A stretch of 64,000 nucleotides of DNA, from the NCBI GenBank assembly GCA_009193035.1, contig SWDT01000080.1, positions 1 to 64,000 of the forward strand. Direction: 5' to 3'. The notes beneath the pieces are model-generated. The model did not search any database and had not been told where the DNA came from. It saw only the letters and a program-made list of their open reading frames with translations. This stretch comes from Halicephalobus mephisto (taxonomy: Eukaryota > Nematoda > Chromadorea > Rhabditida > Panagrolaimidae). The first letter of the stretch is position 1. The number at the start of each line of letters is the position of its first letter. A program made the position numbers and the translations under genes. This document shows positions 11,010 through 22,169 of this stretch, in pieces.

Positions 11010-11282
11010 AATTAAGCCATCAACGGCCTAGAAAGAAAACCTAAACTCTATCCTGTCCACCGACGCCTGAGAAGTAAGACCAGAGTGTCAAAAAGAGGCA
11101 ATTTTTGAGAAAATCCAATTCTCAACCAGTCCAAGTTTGACTTTGATCAAGACGAGGATCGATCTTTTCTCTCTTGTTCCATGCTTATGTTAAAATAAAC
11201 AAGCTTAATTGCTAATGGTAGGAACCAACAATTTTCCACCTAATCGTCGAACTCTTAATTGTCATACCACTGACACTCCAAT
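11010..11282 (+). repeat. Three-copy dispersed repeat, copy 2
   Basis: Same element as 4716-4965 and 24877-25125, in the same orientation. It begins at ATTAAGCCATCAACGG and lies ~300 bp upstream of receptor B, as copy 1 does for receptor A. Confidence 0.7.
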
Positions 11283-11548
11283 ATCTATTCATGTTGCTAT
11301 AGAACTATTTCCAGAATTTTATAGGCCTTCGATAGTGCAGTGATTAGCACACGTGACTATACATATTACGAAATCCAGATTCAATTTACTGCAAAATGTT
11401 TTAAAAGAAATACCAAAGATTAAAGTTAATAAAATCACATCATAACGACATTGTGCCCACTAACTGCGAGGTAGGTAATATATGGGAGATAATTAACATC
11501 TAAGTACCCAAGTTCCCAACATTAGATTTAAACTTTTGCTTTATGGTC

Positions 11549-11556
11549 TATAAAAG
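11549..11556 (+). promoter_or_regulatory. TATA box of chemoreceptor gene B
   Basis: TATAAAAG lies 51 bp upstream of the ATG, within a promoter almost identical to that of receptor A. Confidence 0.55.
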
Positions 11557-11599
11557 TGAGATTATTCTCTAAATGTTACACTAAAAGTGCATTTTCTCT

Positions 11600-13068
11600 A
11601 TGAATTCCACCGATTCTGAAGTTAAAGACGAATCAACACTAACTAAGGATTTCGTTTTCTGGATAGGCATTATTGGGCTTGTTGGTGGATGTATTGTGGA
11701 GATAATATTAACCATATTCTTCTGTGTCAATGTGTTTTTCACTTCCAAGGAAAACGACCTTAATTCAGCTTACTTCAAAATTACTGTAATAGGATATATT
11801 GTTGACATTATCTCAAGTGGAAATGCGGTCATCAGCCAATTTGCTGACCCAGCTAATGTTAGTCTCTATGTTGGGATTACCAACTTTGCTATATTGTACG
11901 CGGATCTGCATATAGGGTTGATGTTAGTGCTGATGGGCCTGAACAGATGTACGGCATTAGCATATCCTTTTGTCCACAGAAAGGTGAGCATCAAAGTTTC
12001 TCAAACTATTTTGAGAATAATTTTTTCAAACTTACGTGAATGATATTTATAGGGAACAATTTTCGAGATTTTTAAAATAATCTGGTATCGGTAGGCTAAT
12101 ATATTATTAGTTAAAATCTCTTCAGTATCTGTGGATCCTTTATGTGTCACTATTAACTTTTGAGAGTTGATAGAAGCTTTTACACTCTATATAACTTTAA
12201 TTCAAAAGCTTCCAAATCTACTTGACTATATTCCTAAGTTTACTTACAAAATTGCTACATAACACCGGAGATATCATTTACGTTACTTTATTGCCTACTA
12301 AGTTCTGAAAATTCACGTCGACATAATCTATTTTTGTTCTTATAATCATGTAATTGTTTAAATGCAACGAAATATAATTACATAAGTCTTTCAATATTTG
12401 GAAAATTAAAAGAATTTCAGACTGGGGGTTTTTCTGAAACATCTATATTAACAAATTTGCTAAAGTAGTGTTTCCAGATCTGGGAAGGCTATCCCTTTTA
12501 TGTCATCGTATTACTCTTCGTCGTTGCTCCATTTGGTATAGGCTACAAGTATCTCTTTGGTCCTTGTTTAATAGACCTTTGGAAATCTCAATGTGCACTA
12601 GATATCATTGGGTATTATTTCCTTGCTACAGTTATCAACATACCTCTCTGCGTTCTAACCTTAATTGTCATACTCATTGGGATTTGCTCTTATCGGAAAC
12701 AAAGTACTTCGCATTCTAATCTACAAAATGTTGAAAAACGGCTTGTTTGGCAGACAATAAGTTCTTCTGTTCTTTTGATTTTCTATTATGCATCAAATTA
12801 TGTCGGTGGAATCATTTATGAACAATCTCCAGATATCGGTAGCCAATTATATTCAATATCTATTATAGTTTATGCAATACATACCTATTCAGCAATCGTA
12901 ATTTTGTTTATTGTGAGGTAAGGACTTTCTGATTTGGAGCAATAGCGACTTTAATTTTACAGCACAAATTTCCGACAACAATTCATTGCATTTTATGGAT
13001 GCCGAAAGAATAAGATTCAGAATGGAATGGGTACTACTACTGTGTTACCAGTATTATCTCGACGATAA
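11600..13068 (+). CDS. Seven-TM chemoreceptor B, srg superfamily (srv-like)
   Basis: Exons 11600-11983, 12478-12917 and 12963-13068 encode 309 aa. Exons 1 and 2 have exactly the same lengths (384 and 440 nt) as in receptor A, and the splice phases match. The NRCTALAYPFVHRK motif closes exon 1 and IWEGYPFY opens exon 2. The tail reads STNFRQQFIAFYGCRKN and ends VLSRR. Differences from receptor A are concentrated in the extracellular loops (e.g. after CLIDLWKSQ) and in the tail. It is expected in the plasma membrane or cilia of sensory neurons, with unknown ligand. Exon 1 read-through past the donor would add only a short false extension. Confidence 0.85.
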
Positions 13069-13154
13069 TCAAGAAATTCCATAGTTCTCATTAGTTTTTA
13101 AGTACAACTGTGTATTCATTGTAAGATAAAACTCGGAGTTTACTGTAAATGATG

Positions 13155-13430
13155 TTATAAAACGCTAAATCCGGGTTTACCATATGACGGAGTCGATGAC
13201 ATGAGTATCGAGACAGTCTGTAAGAAATTCCCACAATGCTTTACGGCACTTCAGATGGATGATATTGCGTCAATTACACTTGTGTTATAATACTTGTGTT
13301 GTTGCTTGAAAGGTCTCGAAACCATCCTTGTTTGCTGGAGATTGTTTTTCCAGCATCAGCATGAGTCAAGGTGATCGCTCATGAAACTCTATTAAGATCG
13401 AGAATTAGATTCCGTGCTTCGGAGGCATGT
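13155..13430 (+). repeat. Duplicated block downstream of receptor B
   Basis: Near-identical partner of 7014-7290. The match fades after ~13430, which marks the right edge of the receptor duplication. Confidence 0.85.
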
Positions 13431-13639
13431 TTGATCGCTATTTGTAGCTCATCGTGTCTTTTATATCGATTGTATTGTATTATAAATGACTCAATTACCC
13501 AAAGTCGAAGTATATCGAATAAGCTCTTCGCACACAACCATCGACTACCCCACGTTGTCCGTACAGTGAAGACAAGCCAAGGTGAGCCACTATTTCGGGA
13601 ATTCAAAAACATTGAAAACTACTATACAACACTTGCCCC

Positions 13640-13807
13640 CACGCAAAAAAAGCGTAACTTATGGTCCCGTAACAACTACGAAATTTAACAAAAACTGTAA
13701 CACAATCGTCACATTTTCACAAATATTTGGTATTTGTAACGAAAATTGAAACATAATAGTGACGATTTGCATTCGTTAATGTGCCAAAAGTTACTTTTTT
13801 TTGTGCA
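13640..13807. mobile_element. MITE copy 2
   Basis: It starts ACGCAAAAAAAGCGTAACTT and ends in the inverted GCCAAAAGTTAC...TTTGTGCA. The inner AATCGTCAC / GTGACGATT pair seen in copy 1 is conserved. The element is non-coding. Confidence 0.65.
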
Positions 13808-14416
13808 GCGACATTCGCTCCCTGTTTTTCTTCTTTTCGATTTGCATTGATTTCGAAATTCTTTTTAAATTAATTTTTTCTAAACTAAAATATCAAGTTA
13901 GTTTAATTACAAAAAATTAATTTGAAAAACGAAACAAATAAATCTTGCAAATGTCGCTGGGAGGTAATTATCGTACAGCTACCGAAAACTGCGTGACGTC
14001 ACTCTTTATTTTTTTTCAAATTGTAAGGTAACAAAAAAGGTGCCCACGCGTAAGCCCTATTCTGTTTACAAGTGTTACTAGCTCTGGGACGAACATCAAC
14101 GGATTTCTGAAACATCACTCAGACCGAAGTCGTCATGGATCCTCTGCTCCAGAATCCACGTTGACTGTGCACTTGTCGAGTGCAGACTCTTGCAGCCAGT
14201 GGTCCAGGGACTTTCCCCAGGGCGAAATTCGACAACAAGTGCCGGTTCGAAGCCCCGAATCCTTTTCGCGCGATCACCAAAAAAACGAAAAAAAAGGCCT
14301 CGTTTTGTTCGAGGGCAATTCAAAAAAGCATTATTCGAAGCGAGACACACAGCTCAGACAGACAATCAGAGAAATCAATCTTTGCACTTTATTCGAAACT
14401 TGGAAAATTAATCAAA
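13808..14416. other. Gene-poor stretch with a GC-richer island (13990-14300)
   Basis: The island contains a hairpin TGCACT-TGTCG-AGTGCA near 14168-14184 and a GGTTCGAAGCC sequence that resembles a tRNA B-box. I could not fold a cloverleaf around it. Open frames exist on both strands but none has splice sites or a start context I would support. Confidence 0.3.
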
Positions 14417-14500
14417 AAACCATGCTTGTTTTTTTGCAAAACTGGTCATATTTCTCACGATTGTTATTCTTTATTGTCAAAAATGAGTCAGATTTGTTTT
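14417..14500 (+). other. Possible CCHC zinc-knuckle remnant
   Basis: One frame reads KKPCLFFCKTGHISHDCYSL, close to the C-x2-C-x4-H-x4-C knuckle of retroelement gag proteins (first spacing is three residues, not two). The upstream frame (from ~14180) is lysine/arginine-rich as gag tails often are. Downstream it runs into a pyrimidine tract. No protease, RT or LTR was seen nearby, so chance is possible. Confidence 0.25.
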
Positions 14501-14509
14501 CGTTTCAAA

Positions 14510-14770
14510 ACACCTTTTTTCTTCTTTTCGTTTCTCTCCTTCTTTGTTTATTTTTCTCTCTCGTTTTTCCTTCTCTTTCTCTTTTTTCTTTTTCTTCCTC
14601 TGTTTTCTTTCTCTGTTTTCTTTCTTTTTTTCTCTGTTTTCCTCCTCTCTCGTTTCTTCTTTCTCTTTTTCTCTGTTTTCTTTCTCTCTGTTTTCTTCTT
14701 TCTCTTTCTTTTTTTTCCTTTCTCTTTTTCTTTTTCCTCTCTCTCCTTCTTACTGTCTTTCTTCTACTTT
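14510..14770 (+). repeat. Polypyrimidine tract (TTTCTCTT-type)
   Basis: About 260 bp almost purely of C and T on the plus strand, built of irregular TTTCTCT, TTTTCTTTC and CTCTGTTTTC units. All six frames are artefactually open through it. A complementary polypurine tract lies at 16790-16965. Confidence 0.9.
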
Positions 14771-15099
14771 TTAACAATTCCGATAGTATATCATATTATC
14801 CTGAAAATAAACTATTAAATCAGCACTGAAAACTGTAGAATTTCATTAATCACAATCTGTTTTTTAAAACACCAAAAATCACTTCTGGAATTTCATAGAA
14901 ATTTCCACAGGTATTGAATGATCAAACACAAATGATTCATTCAAAAATGAGTAATTTTTGAAACAATAAATCTGCAAAATCCGAAATTCCTATTTGCCAT
15001 TCCACAGCTGAGAAAATAAAAAATAAGATTCAAAATCTATAAAAAGGAAACAGAATTTTCGGAATTCAGAAGTTCGAAAATTCCAGATTCCGATCAACG

Positions 15100-15681
15100 A
15101 TGCGATTCTTTTTTGTCTTCGTCGTCTTGTTTGTTTTCTTCGGGACCAACTTCGGAATCGAAACAACTCCACGAAAACCAACTGGAGAAGTCATCGGACG
15201 TAAGTTAAATTACAGTAAATTTTCTGAAAACAAAAATCCGAAAAAAAATTTTTATTTCCAAAATTTAATAAAATATTTCGAAATTTTCAAGAAATTAGAA
15301 AATATTTCAGAATCAAATGCCAAATTTCAAATTTAATAATTTTCAAAAAATTTTAGAAATTTAATGGTTTTAATTTTTTTAATTTCACACATTTTAGAAA
15401 TTTCTAAAAATTTAAAATTTTTCAGAATTAAATAAAAAATTCAAAATTTTTCAATATTTTTAAAAAATTCTGAAATTTTTCAGAATTAAATAAAAAATTC
15501 AAAATTCTTCAATATTTTTAAAATTATATAAAACTAAATTTCGAAAATTTTCAAAGAAAATTTTTTAATTTTTAATTTTTAATTTTTACAGTAATAAAAT
15601 GGAAAATTTTCAGCTTGTCTCAACAGCGAATGTCCTAATGGATACACCTGCTACGAAGAACAATGTTACGAAACTAAATAA
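15100..15681 (+). CDS. 55-aa secreted four-cysteine peptide
   Basis: Two exons (15100-15199 and 15614-15681) are joined over a 414-bp low-complexity intron ending ATTTTCAG. The product begins with a strongly hydrophobic signal peptide (MRFFFVFVVLFVFFG), then a short basic linker (ETTPRKPTGEVIG). The mature end is PCLNSECPNGYTCYEEQCYE, with four cysteines spaced C-x4-C-x5-C-x4-C. This resembles the half-EB/C-x-N-G-Y-x-C patches found in many nematode secreted proteins, reduced here to a single unit. The role is unknown; short cysteine peptides of this build can be defence or signalling peptides. It is the only gene between the pyrimidine and purine tracts. Confidence 0.7.
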
Positions 15682-16095
15682 ATTACTTTTTAAATTTTGA
15701 AAAATTAATAATTTTAACGATAATCGAAATTTGAAAAAAATAAATAATAACATTTTAAAAAAAAAATTATTTTGATTTTTATTAAAATTTAAAATTCCAA
15801 ATTTTTAAAAATAATTATTACAAAATTGTTTCAAAACAAATTTTCTGAGAAATTTTAAAATTCGAAATTTTCCTAAATTTTTAAAATTGAAAAAATTTTG
15901 TAAGATTTTCAAAAATTCCAATTTTTATTTTCGGAGATTTCAGAAATTTAGTAAAATCTGGAAGATTTCATAAATCTTTGAATTTTAAAAAATGTTAGAT
16001 TTTTGTACTATATTGTGCAAAATGTTTAAACTTTATAAAAATTTGGAAAATTTCAGAAACTACTGTAAGATTTCCAAAAATCATAACTTCTTGCT
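15682..16095. other. Low-complexity intergenic DNA
   Basis: AAATTT-type sequence carrying AATAAA near 15740 (a likely polyadenylation signal for the peptide gene). Nothing else is visible. Confidence 0.5.
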
Positions 16096-16600
16096 ATACA
16101 CAAAAAAGTACATTAAAACGGCTCAGATATATCGGATATATTATATTTAAAGCATCGACAGATGAAATACAGTGTATCGACATCAGCTTAGTACATCAGA
16201 TGCATCGGATATAATATATCTAGTATATCAGAATCGCTTTAATGTATTCATGAATTGGATATAAGTCGTCGACGTTATACTTGGTATCTGATACATTGGA
16301 TATAATATATCTAATATATCAGAATCGCTTTAATATATCCATGCATTGAGCACATTACGTTGATACCATACTTAGTGTATCTGATACATCTCTCTCTCTC
16401 TAATGTATCCATGCATTGAATACAAGTCGTCGACGTCATACTTGGTATCTGGTGCATCGGATATAATATATCTAGCTTATCAGAATTGTTTTAATATATC
16501 CATGTACTGAATATACGTCATCGACATCATACTTGGTATCTGATACATCAATTTTTCTAATGTATCCACACGTTATGTCTTGTGCCCTTTTTTGTATGTA
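16096..16600. mobile_element. Repeat element with tandem core and CACAAAAAAG-type ends
   Basis: The left end TATACACAAAAAAGTACATT and right end (reverse complement CATACAAAAAAGGGCAC) form short inverted termini like those of the MITEs. The interior holds about five diverged units of 75-91 bp, with landmarks GAATCGCTTTAAT, GTATCCATGCATTG, GTCGTCGACGT and GATATAATATATC. It is non-coding. Confidence 0.5.
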
Positions 16601-16789
16601 GATCTTGCAAGATTTAAAAATTTTGTACTGGATTCTGAAGAATTCCATAGGACTCTGAGATTCCCTGATACTCTCGTAAGATTTTCGGTTTTCAGAATAT
16701 TCTACTAAATTCGAGAATTTGCATAGTTCTAATTTTAAAAATAAAAATGTTTATGAATTTGTCGATAGAGTTAAAAGTAAACAGGAATG

Positions 16790-16965
16790 ATAGAAAAGAA
16801 GAGAGAAAAAAGAGAGAGAAAAAGAGAAAAAACGAAAAAGAAAGAAAAAGAGAAAGGGAGAAAAAAGAGGAAAGAAGAGAGAGAAAAACAGAGAGAAAAA
16901 AGAGGGAAGAAGAGAGAGAAAAAAGATAGAGAAAAAGAGAGAGAGAAAAAGAGAAAAAAGACCAA
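16790..16965 (+). repeat. Polypurine tract (GAGAGAAAAA-type)
   Basis: About 175 bp almost purely of A and G on the plus strand. It is the approximate inverted counterpart of 14510-14770. Confidence 0.9.
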
Positions 16966-16969
16966 TTAA

Positions 16970-17470
16970 ATACGTGTTTCGTGCTCACGTAAAAGATGAA
17001 AATTTGAGCGAGAGAGGTCCCACAACGAAAAGGAGAAGGCGTGGGTGGGGAAGTTTTTGTTCTTTTACTATCAATTGTAAGTTTTGTAATTTTGCAAAAT
17101 ATTGTGGAAATCGCTATCTGGTCTCGACCAGTGCGACAGAAGGTATAATAAACATTGTAGATTTCCCCACAAAATTTGTAAATCAGATTTTTATTATTTT
17201 ACGTTTTTATTGCGAAACAAATCTCCGACGAAAGAAGCACCTCCTACTGCTGACTCTCACTTGAAGGCGAGATTGGTCGACGGATCGATTACTCAACGAC
17301 GAAAAGTAAATAAAACACTGAGTACCGTCATTTCTGTTCCCCGAACGTCCATTGTACCCAATTCGCTCTCATGGCTCGTCGGATTATTTGGTAATTCAGC
17401 ATAGCAACGAACGCTCACCAAGTCCGTTTTTCCGTTTTCGAACGTGTCTCAGGTGACTTACGCCTGTTGC
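16970..17470. other. GC-richer stretch upstream of calpain 1
   Basis: Moderate GC and open frames are present, but no gene can be spliced convincingly. At ~17425-17470 the sequence CGAACGTGTCTCAGGTGACT resembles the calpain first exon and donor at 18060-18085 (GTGAACATGTCCCAGGTGAG) and may be a duplicated, ATG-less first exon. Confidence 0.3.
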
Positions 17471-17559
17471 CCTCGGGCAATATTTGGTGCCCCTCGCGTT
17501 AGTTTCGGAATTTTTCTTTTTTTACAGTAAATTTTCGATGATTTTCGTTAATCCAGGTG

Positions 17560-18030
17560 TCGAAAAAATTAATACAAAAACGAAAAAATAAAATTACTCT
17601 TACGAAATCGGAGAAATGTCACAATTTATTTTTTTTTGTTTTATATCAGTTTTTGTAGGTATATTTACTGCTTGAAGTTAACTTAGTTATTTTGGAAATT
17701 AATATAAAAAATTAAAGTTGGATTTACAAAATCGGGACATCAGATATCCTAGGGAAATAATTGCCTCACTTTCCAATTTTTTATATCAATCTTGTCATGT
17801 TAGACAAGTTTAATTATTAAAAAGATTGATATATAAAAAAGCAAAATTAACTTGACGAAATTAGGAATAAAAAATTGCAAAGAACTAATTGCCGCGTTTT
17901 CCTTATTTACATCGATTTTTTTATTCTTTTTTGCTGTTAAACTTATATCAATCTTTGTGGAAATTGATATAAAAAATAAAAAATAAAATTAAACTTACGA
18001 AATCAGGGATCAACTGTCGCGGAGGAAAAA
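17560..18030 (+). repeat. Diverged tandem repeat, ~140-bp period
   Basis: About four units share AATTGATATAAAAAAT..., ACTTACGAAATC(G/A)GG and a following GC-richer segment. It is located just before the first exon of calpain 1. Confidence 0.5.
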
Positions 18031-18066
18031 CGAATCCCCGGCAAGCCCGACTTTCGTTTTGTGAAC

Positions 18067-20949
18067 ATGTCCCAGGTGAGTCACCGCCGAAGTTCCATTA
18101 GTTTTTGCGTCACATTCTTTATCGCAATGCTTGACTTATCGTTTTCTTCCTTTTTCGTGATTCCTGTTTATTTATTTCATATAGCATATTATTTCTAAAC
18201 CATGTTACAGCATGGGTGTGTAACGGATATATCTCAGATGGATTGGATTTGTCGCTTTTGTACGTTCCAGAATACTCCTAATTCTGTTCTTTGTCAGATG
18301 TGTGGAAGTGAGAATCCAATAAACAGAAAGAAAAATAATAAAATACTTTCTAGACGTAAGTTTGAAGATTTTTGATATATGAAATTTCATTTTTAGTAAC
18401 TTTTAGTGGACAAAATTTCGTTTCTAATAACTTTCAATATATATGGAATTTCATTTTTAGTAATTTTTAATATATGAAATTTCATTTTTAATAATTTTTG
18501 ATATATGAAATTTCATTTTTAGTAATTTTTAGTGGACAAAATTTTGTTTCTAGTTACTTTCAATATATATGGAATTTCATTTTTAGTATTTCTCGGTTTA
18601 TGGAATTTCATTTTTAATTGTTATAGTCCCAGCCATGCCTAGTTCCAGTCAGAACAACTATGGTTTTCTTGGGTCAGCTATGCAGTTTATCGGGAACGTC
18701 ATTAATAACAGGACTGCTGACACTGGATATGCTTATGTGGTCCCAGATTGGATCTGTCCTGAATGCCATCTTCGAAATGCGACGACGACATCTGTTTGTG
18801 GAAGATGCAACTTCCGGAAGGGCAAAGGTACACTATTCTTAGTTTCTATTGAGAACTCATAATTTCAGACATAATGCCGATCGGTTGGACTTGCCAAGGA
18901 TGTCATTTGGATCAGCCGATTGCTCCTATTGATTTCGTTTGCCCATTATGCAAGAAAAGAGCCCCTAAGGTTGTTGTACATTCCGCAACTGTTCCTAATC
19001 TACAATCACATCAACCCAATGTTTCAACACAGTTTAATTCGTCTACCGAAGAAGATTCGAGAGAAGTGGACAACATATTTAATAACATCATGGAATTTTG
19101 TCGGATTAATCATCAGAGCTTCATCGATGACAGTTTTCCTCATTCAAATAAATCCATTGGAGACCTCAGTAAATTAGAAAGAAGATCAGTTGAAATTGTC
19201 TGGCTTCGACCAGCGGAGATTTACACCAAAGATGGGAGAACAAGACCATGGACAATATTCTACGATCCTTATCCGACGGACATTGAACAAGGATTACTAG
19301 GCAACTGCTGGTTCCTTTCCGCCTTGGCTGTGATTGCTGAACGTCCGGAGATCTTAGAACGGATAGTTGTCACTAAAAGTTACAATGAATGCGGTGTTTA
19401 TAAAATCAGGTAAGTTTCAAAGTTGATGATTGATATATGAAATTGATTTTAGACTCTGTGTAGATGGAATATGGCAAACTGTTTTTGTGGACGACTTCTT
19501 TCCTTGTCATGCGGGATCTCGTTCGATGATATTTGCAGTTGGAAGGAAGAATCAACTTTGGGTTTCGTTGATCGAGAAAGCTCTAGCAAAAATTTACGGA
19601 AATTATGCTGCTTTGAGAGCTGGAAGAACTGTAGAAGGACTATCTATACTTACCGGAGCTCCTTGTGAACATGTCGATCTAGAAGTGGATCTGAATTCCG
19701 CTCCTAGTGCTGCTACAGCCGCTTTGGAAATTATTTGGGCCAGATTGTTGTCCGCAAAAGAAGCAAACTTTTTGATGGGATGCAGTTGTGGAGCTGGAAA
19801 GAGGGTAGTGATAGACAAGGATTATCATGAGTTAGGGTTGATGACGAGACATGCATATTCCATTTTGGATGTAAGACAATATGGTCCTCATAGACTTTTA
19901 AGATTACGAAATCCATGGGGAACGTATGTGTGGAAAGGAGAATGGAGTCCATCATGGCCAGAATGGAGATATAACGAAAAATACAAAAGAGATTTGGATT
20001 ACTATGTTGGTAGAAAAGAAACAGGAACTTTCTGGATGCCGTTTGAGAAATTTGTGAAATATTTTGATTCGGTGGAACTTGCACATGTGAAAGAAGGATT
20101 TGGATGGACTTCTAAATGTTTCCCATTAGATCTTTCTTGGACAAAACCAAAAGTTTTAAGGATGACAGTATTTGAACCGACAGAAGCATGTTTTACATTA
20201 TTTAAAAGAAAAGCCAGAACTGCTGTGGATCAAGTAGATTTAGTTTTGCTTGTTCACAAAGAAGATGTTCTTAATGGTGAACCGGAGGAATTGATTACAA
20301 GATCGGAAAGAAGATGTTTGGCAAGTGTGAGAACGAACGACGTGTTTTTGGAACCTGGAGAGTACGTTGTTTGTGCTGTGAGTTTGACTCATTTTGTGGA
20401 AGAAAAAGATGTGCCTGCTACTCTTGTTGTGCATAGTGCGAAACCTGTAGAAACGAGACTAGAAAGTACTGGTCCGGAAACCTTGAGGCAATCTTTAATC
20501 CATATGGCTTTGGCAGAAGGAAATCCAATTGAGTATTCGAAAGATGTAAGACTTTATCAGATCAATAAGAACTTCTCTGGATTGCTGTTGATGATTGATA
20601 ATTTACAAGAAAAATATTGTGTTCAGGTAAATTGGAATTTTAGAATTGGTTAATATTTGGTGAAATTTAGATTAAAGTAGATTGTAACGGATCTCAGAAT
20701 GTCCTCTCTTCTAGAGGTACACTGATAGTAGCTGATTGTATTCCTCCTCTTCATAGACAAATTATCCTTATTTTGACACACTGCGAAAGTAGTCAGCCAT
20801 TTTTGGTTCAATATCTTTGGAATCGGCAAATAACCAAACAACCAAAATTGGGTTACTTTGCAGTTAACTTCCCAGATTCTCAGAATGATCCTAAACTTCT
20901 TAAAACAAGTGAAATAGCTTTACATGGACCGGTACCTATGTATCTTTGA
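18067..20949 (+). CDS. Calpain 1, SOL/calpain-15 type with three RanBP2 zinc fingers
   Basis: Six exons: 18067-18075, 18211-18355, 18627-18827, 18869-19409, 19453-20626 and 20671-20949, with all phases consistent; 782 aa. RanBP2-type fingers lie at ~14-36 (DWICRFC...CQMC), ~92-115 (DWICPEC...CGRC) and ~124-147 (GWTCQGC...CPLC, spacing unusual). The cysteine-peptidase domain starts near residue 179. Catalytic residues look intact: Cys ~265 in QGLLGNCWFLSA, His ~432 in RHAYSILD, Asn ~452 in LRNPWG. The C-terminal third matches the position of the SOL-homology region of calpain-15, so a calcium-regulated intracellular protease is likely. The nine-base first exon (ATGTCCCAG) is tentative; a second in-frame ATG lies just before the first finger. 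It is a tandem paralogue of 22170-24521. Confidence 0.85.
18370..18620 (+). repeat. Intronic tandem repeat of ATTTCATTTTTAGTAA units
   Basis: Intron 2 of calpain 1 is largely made of repeated GATATATGAAATTTCATT, TTTTAGTAA and AGTGGACAAAATTT units. The repeated TTTTTAG creates many decoy splice acceptors. Confidence 0.7.
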
Positions 20950-21650
20950 AGTCGTTCTTTCAGTTTACTAAATTGTGATGTTTTTATATTTTTAATCGGG
21001 TAAATTAAAATCACTTGAAATTATTGATGGAATGAAGAATTGATTAAATTCAGATGATGATGGAAATAGAGATTTTTTATGGACGAAAGTTGTACTATTT
21101 GACAGTAATTTGTTAATTTCGAAATAGAAACTGAAATTAATTTTTTTATAAATGTTGAAAAAAGAATTGAGATTATAGAATTTAGAAACTTTAATGTTTA
21201 ACATTTTTCGGAATAGGGTTTTTTAATCTTTGTTATTTTTTATATCTTATATTGAATAAGGAAAAATTTAAAAAAGCTTATTTTTTGAAATTGAAAATCT
21301 AAAGATAAAATTAAAATTAATATATGATTGAAATTGGATGTCTTCGATCATATGTTGTTTAATATAAAAAACAGAAAAAACAGGAAAAAAATAATTTTCA
21401 ATTTTTTATTTGAAAATGAAAATATTTTAAAAATAATTTCGTACTTTAATGACGAAATTAGATTTCATCGTTTTGTTATCAACTATTAAGGAAGAAATTC
21501 GGCGTTTAGTTTCCTGTTTTCTTATATTTGTAATTGTATCGTTTGATATTGTAAAGCGGACCCTGCGATAGACGGGACAAACACCCAAGAAAAAGAAGTT
21601 ATCAACTATTAAGAAATATTTCTTGTAATCGATTTTTGTTACTCATTATT
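20950..21650. other. Intergenic between calpain 1 and the LTR-like repeat
   Basis: A/T-rich 3' flank of calpain 1. No exon, RNA or clear repeat is supported. Confidence 0.5.
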
Positions 21651-21925
21651 TGTCATAGACCTTGACGTAGTTGATGCAGTGTTAATCGTTTGAGGGAAGG
21701 AGCAGTCCTTTATTAGGATACAATAAAACACGAATAACGCAAATCTAGGGGACAGTAGGATAGTATAGGGGTCAAACACAATGAGAAATGTCAGAACTTT
21801 AATAATTGCCACGTGTGATGGGAGCTTTGTCCGTTTTCTTAAATACTAGGAGTTTGAATATCACTTGACTCACCTTCAGAAAAAATTAGACTTCTATGGT
21901 TTTCGGAAATCTCGTATCAGAAACA
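21651..21925 (-). repeat. LTR-like 275-bp repeat, copy 1
   Basis: This is an inverted, ~95% identical partner of 29531-29805 with exactly the same length. In this orientation it starts TGTCATAGACC and ends AGAAACA, i.e. TG...CA ends, and it contains an AATAAA-type signal. This suits a solo LTR, but no target duplication, primer site or internal domain was found. A duplicated promoter segment is an alternative. Confidence 0.6.
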
Positions 21926-22169
21926 AATTCGTATTCTGCAGCATTATTTCTAAATTCATTTACCAATCAAGCCTTGGACAAACCCATTTCTCGTCATTCA
22001 AACAGTCGAAAAGAAATGATTAACGTAATTTCCTCATTATTTCATCAATTTTCTTTATCAGAACATTGAAGTACTAATATTTAATTGATTTTTTTCTTTA
22101 ATTATCTTTCATTCAGTTATATTAGTAGAAATAATATTGGGAAACGACAGTGTAAAAATATTATTTATT
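21926..22169. other. Upstream region of calpain 2
   Basis: A/T-rich. The region just before the ATG at 22170 is A/T-only and shows no TATA box of the kind seen at the receptors. Confidence 0.4.

Noticed and set aside
13371..13688. Frames in the duplicated block downstream of receptor B
   Set aside because: The matching frame is not preserved in the near-identical block downstream of receptor A.
14200..14280. tRNA-like B box GGTTCGAAGCC
   Set aside because: No matching A box at proper distance, no acceptor stem and no anticodon arm could be paired.
14161..14829. Overlapping long frames in all phases through the C/T tract
   Set aside because: Pure pyrimidine sequence has no stop codons, so the frames are artefacts. 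Only the upstream zinc-knuckle-like patch was kept, at low confidence.
19603..20434. Minus-strand frames inside the calpain exons
   Set aside because: Shadows of strongly coding plus-strand exons; the equivalent frames recur at the same place in the paralogue.
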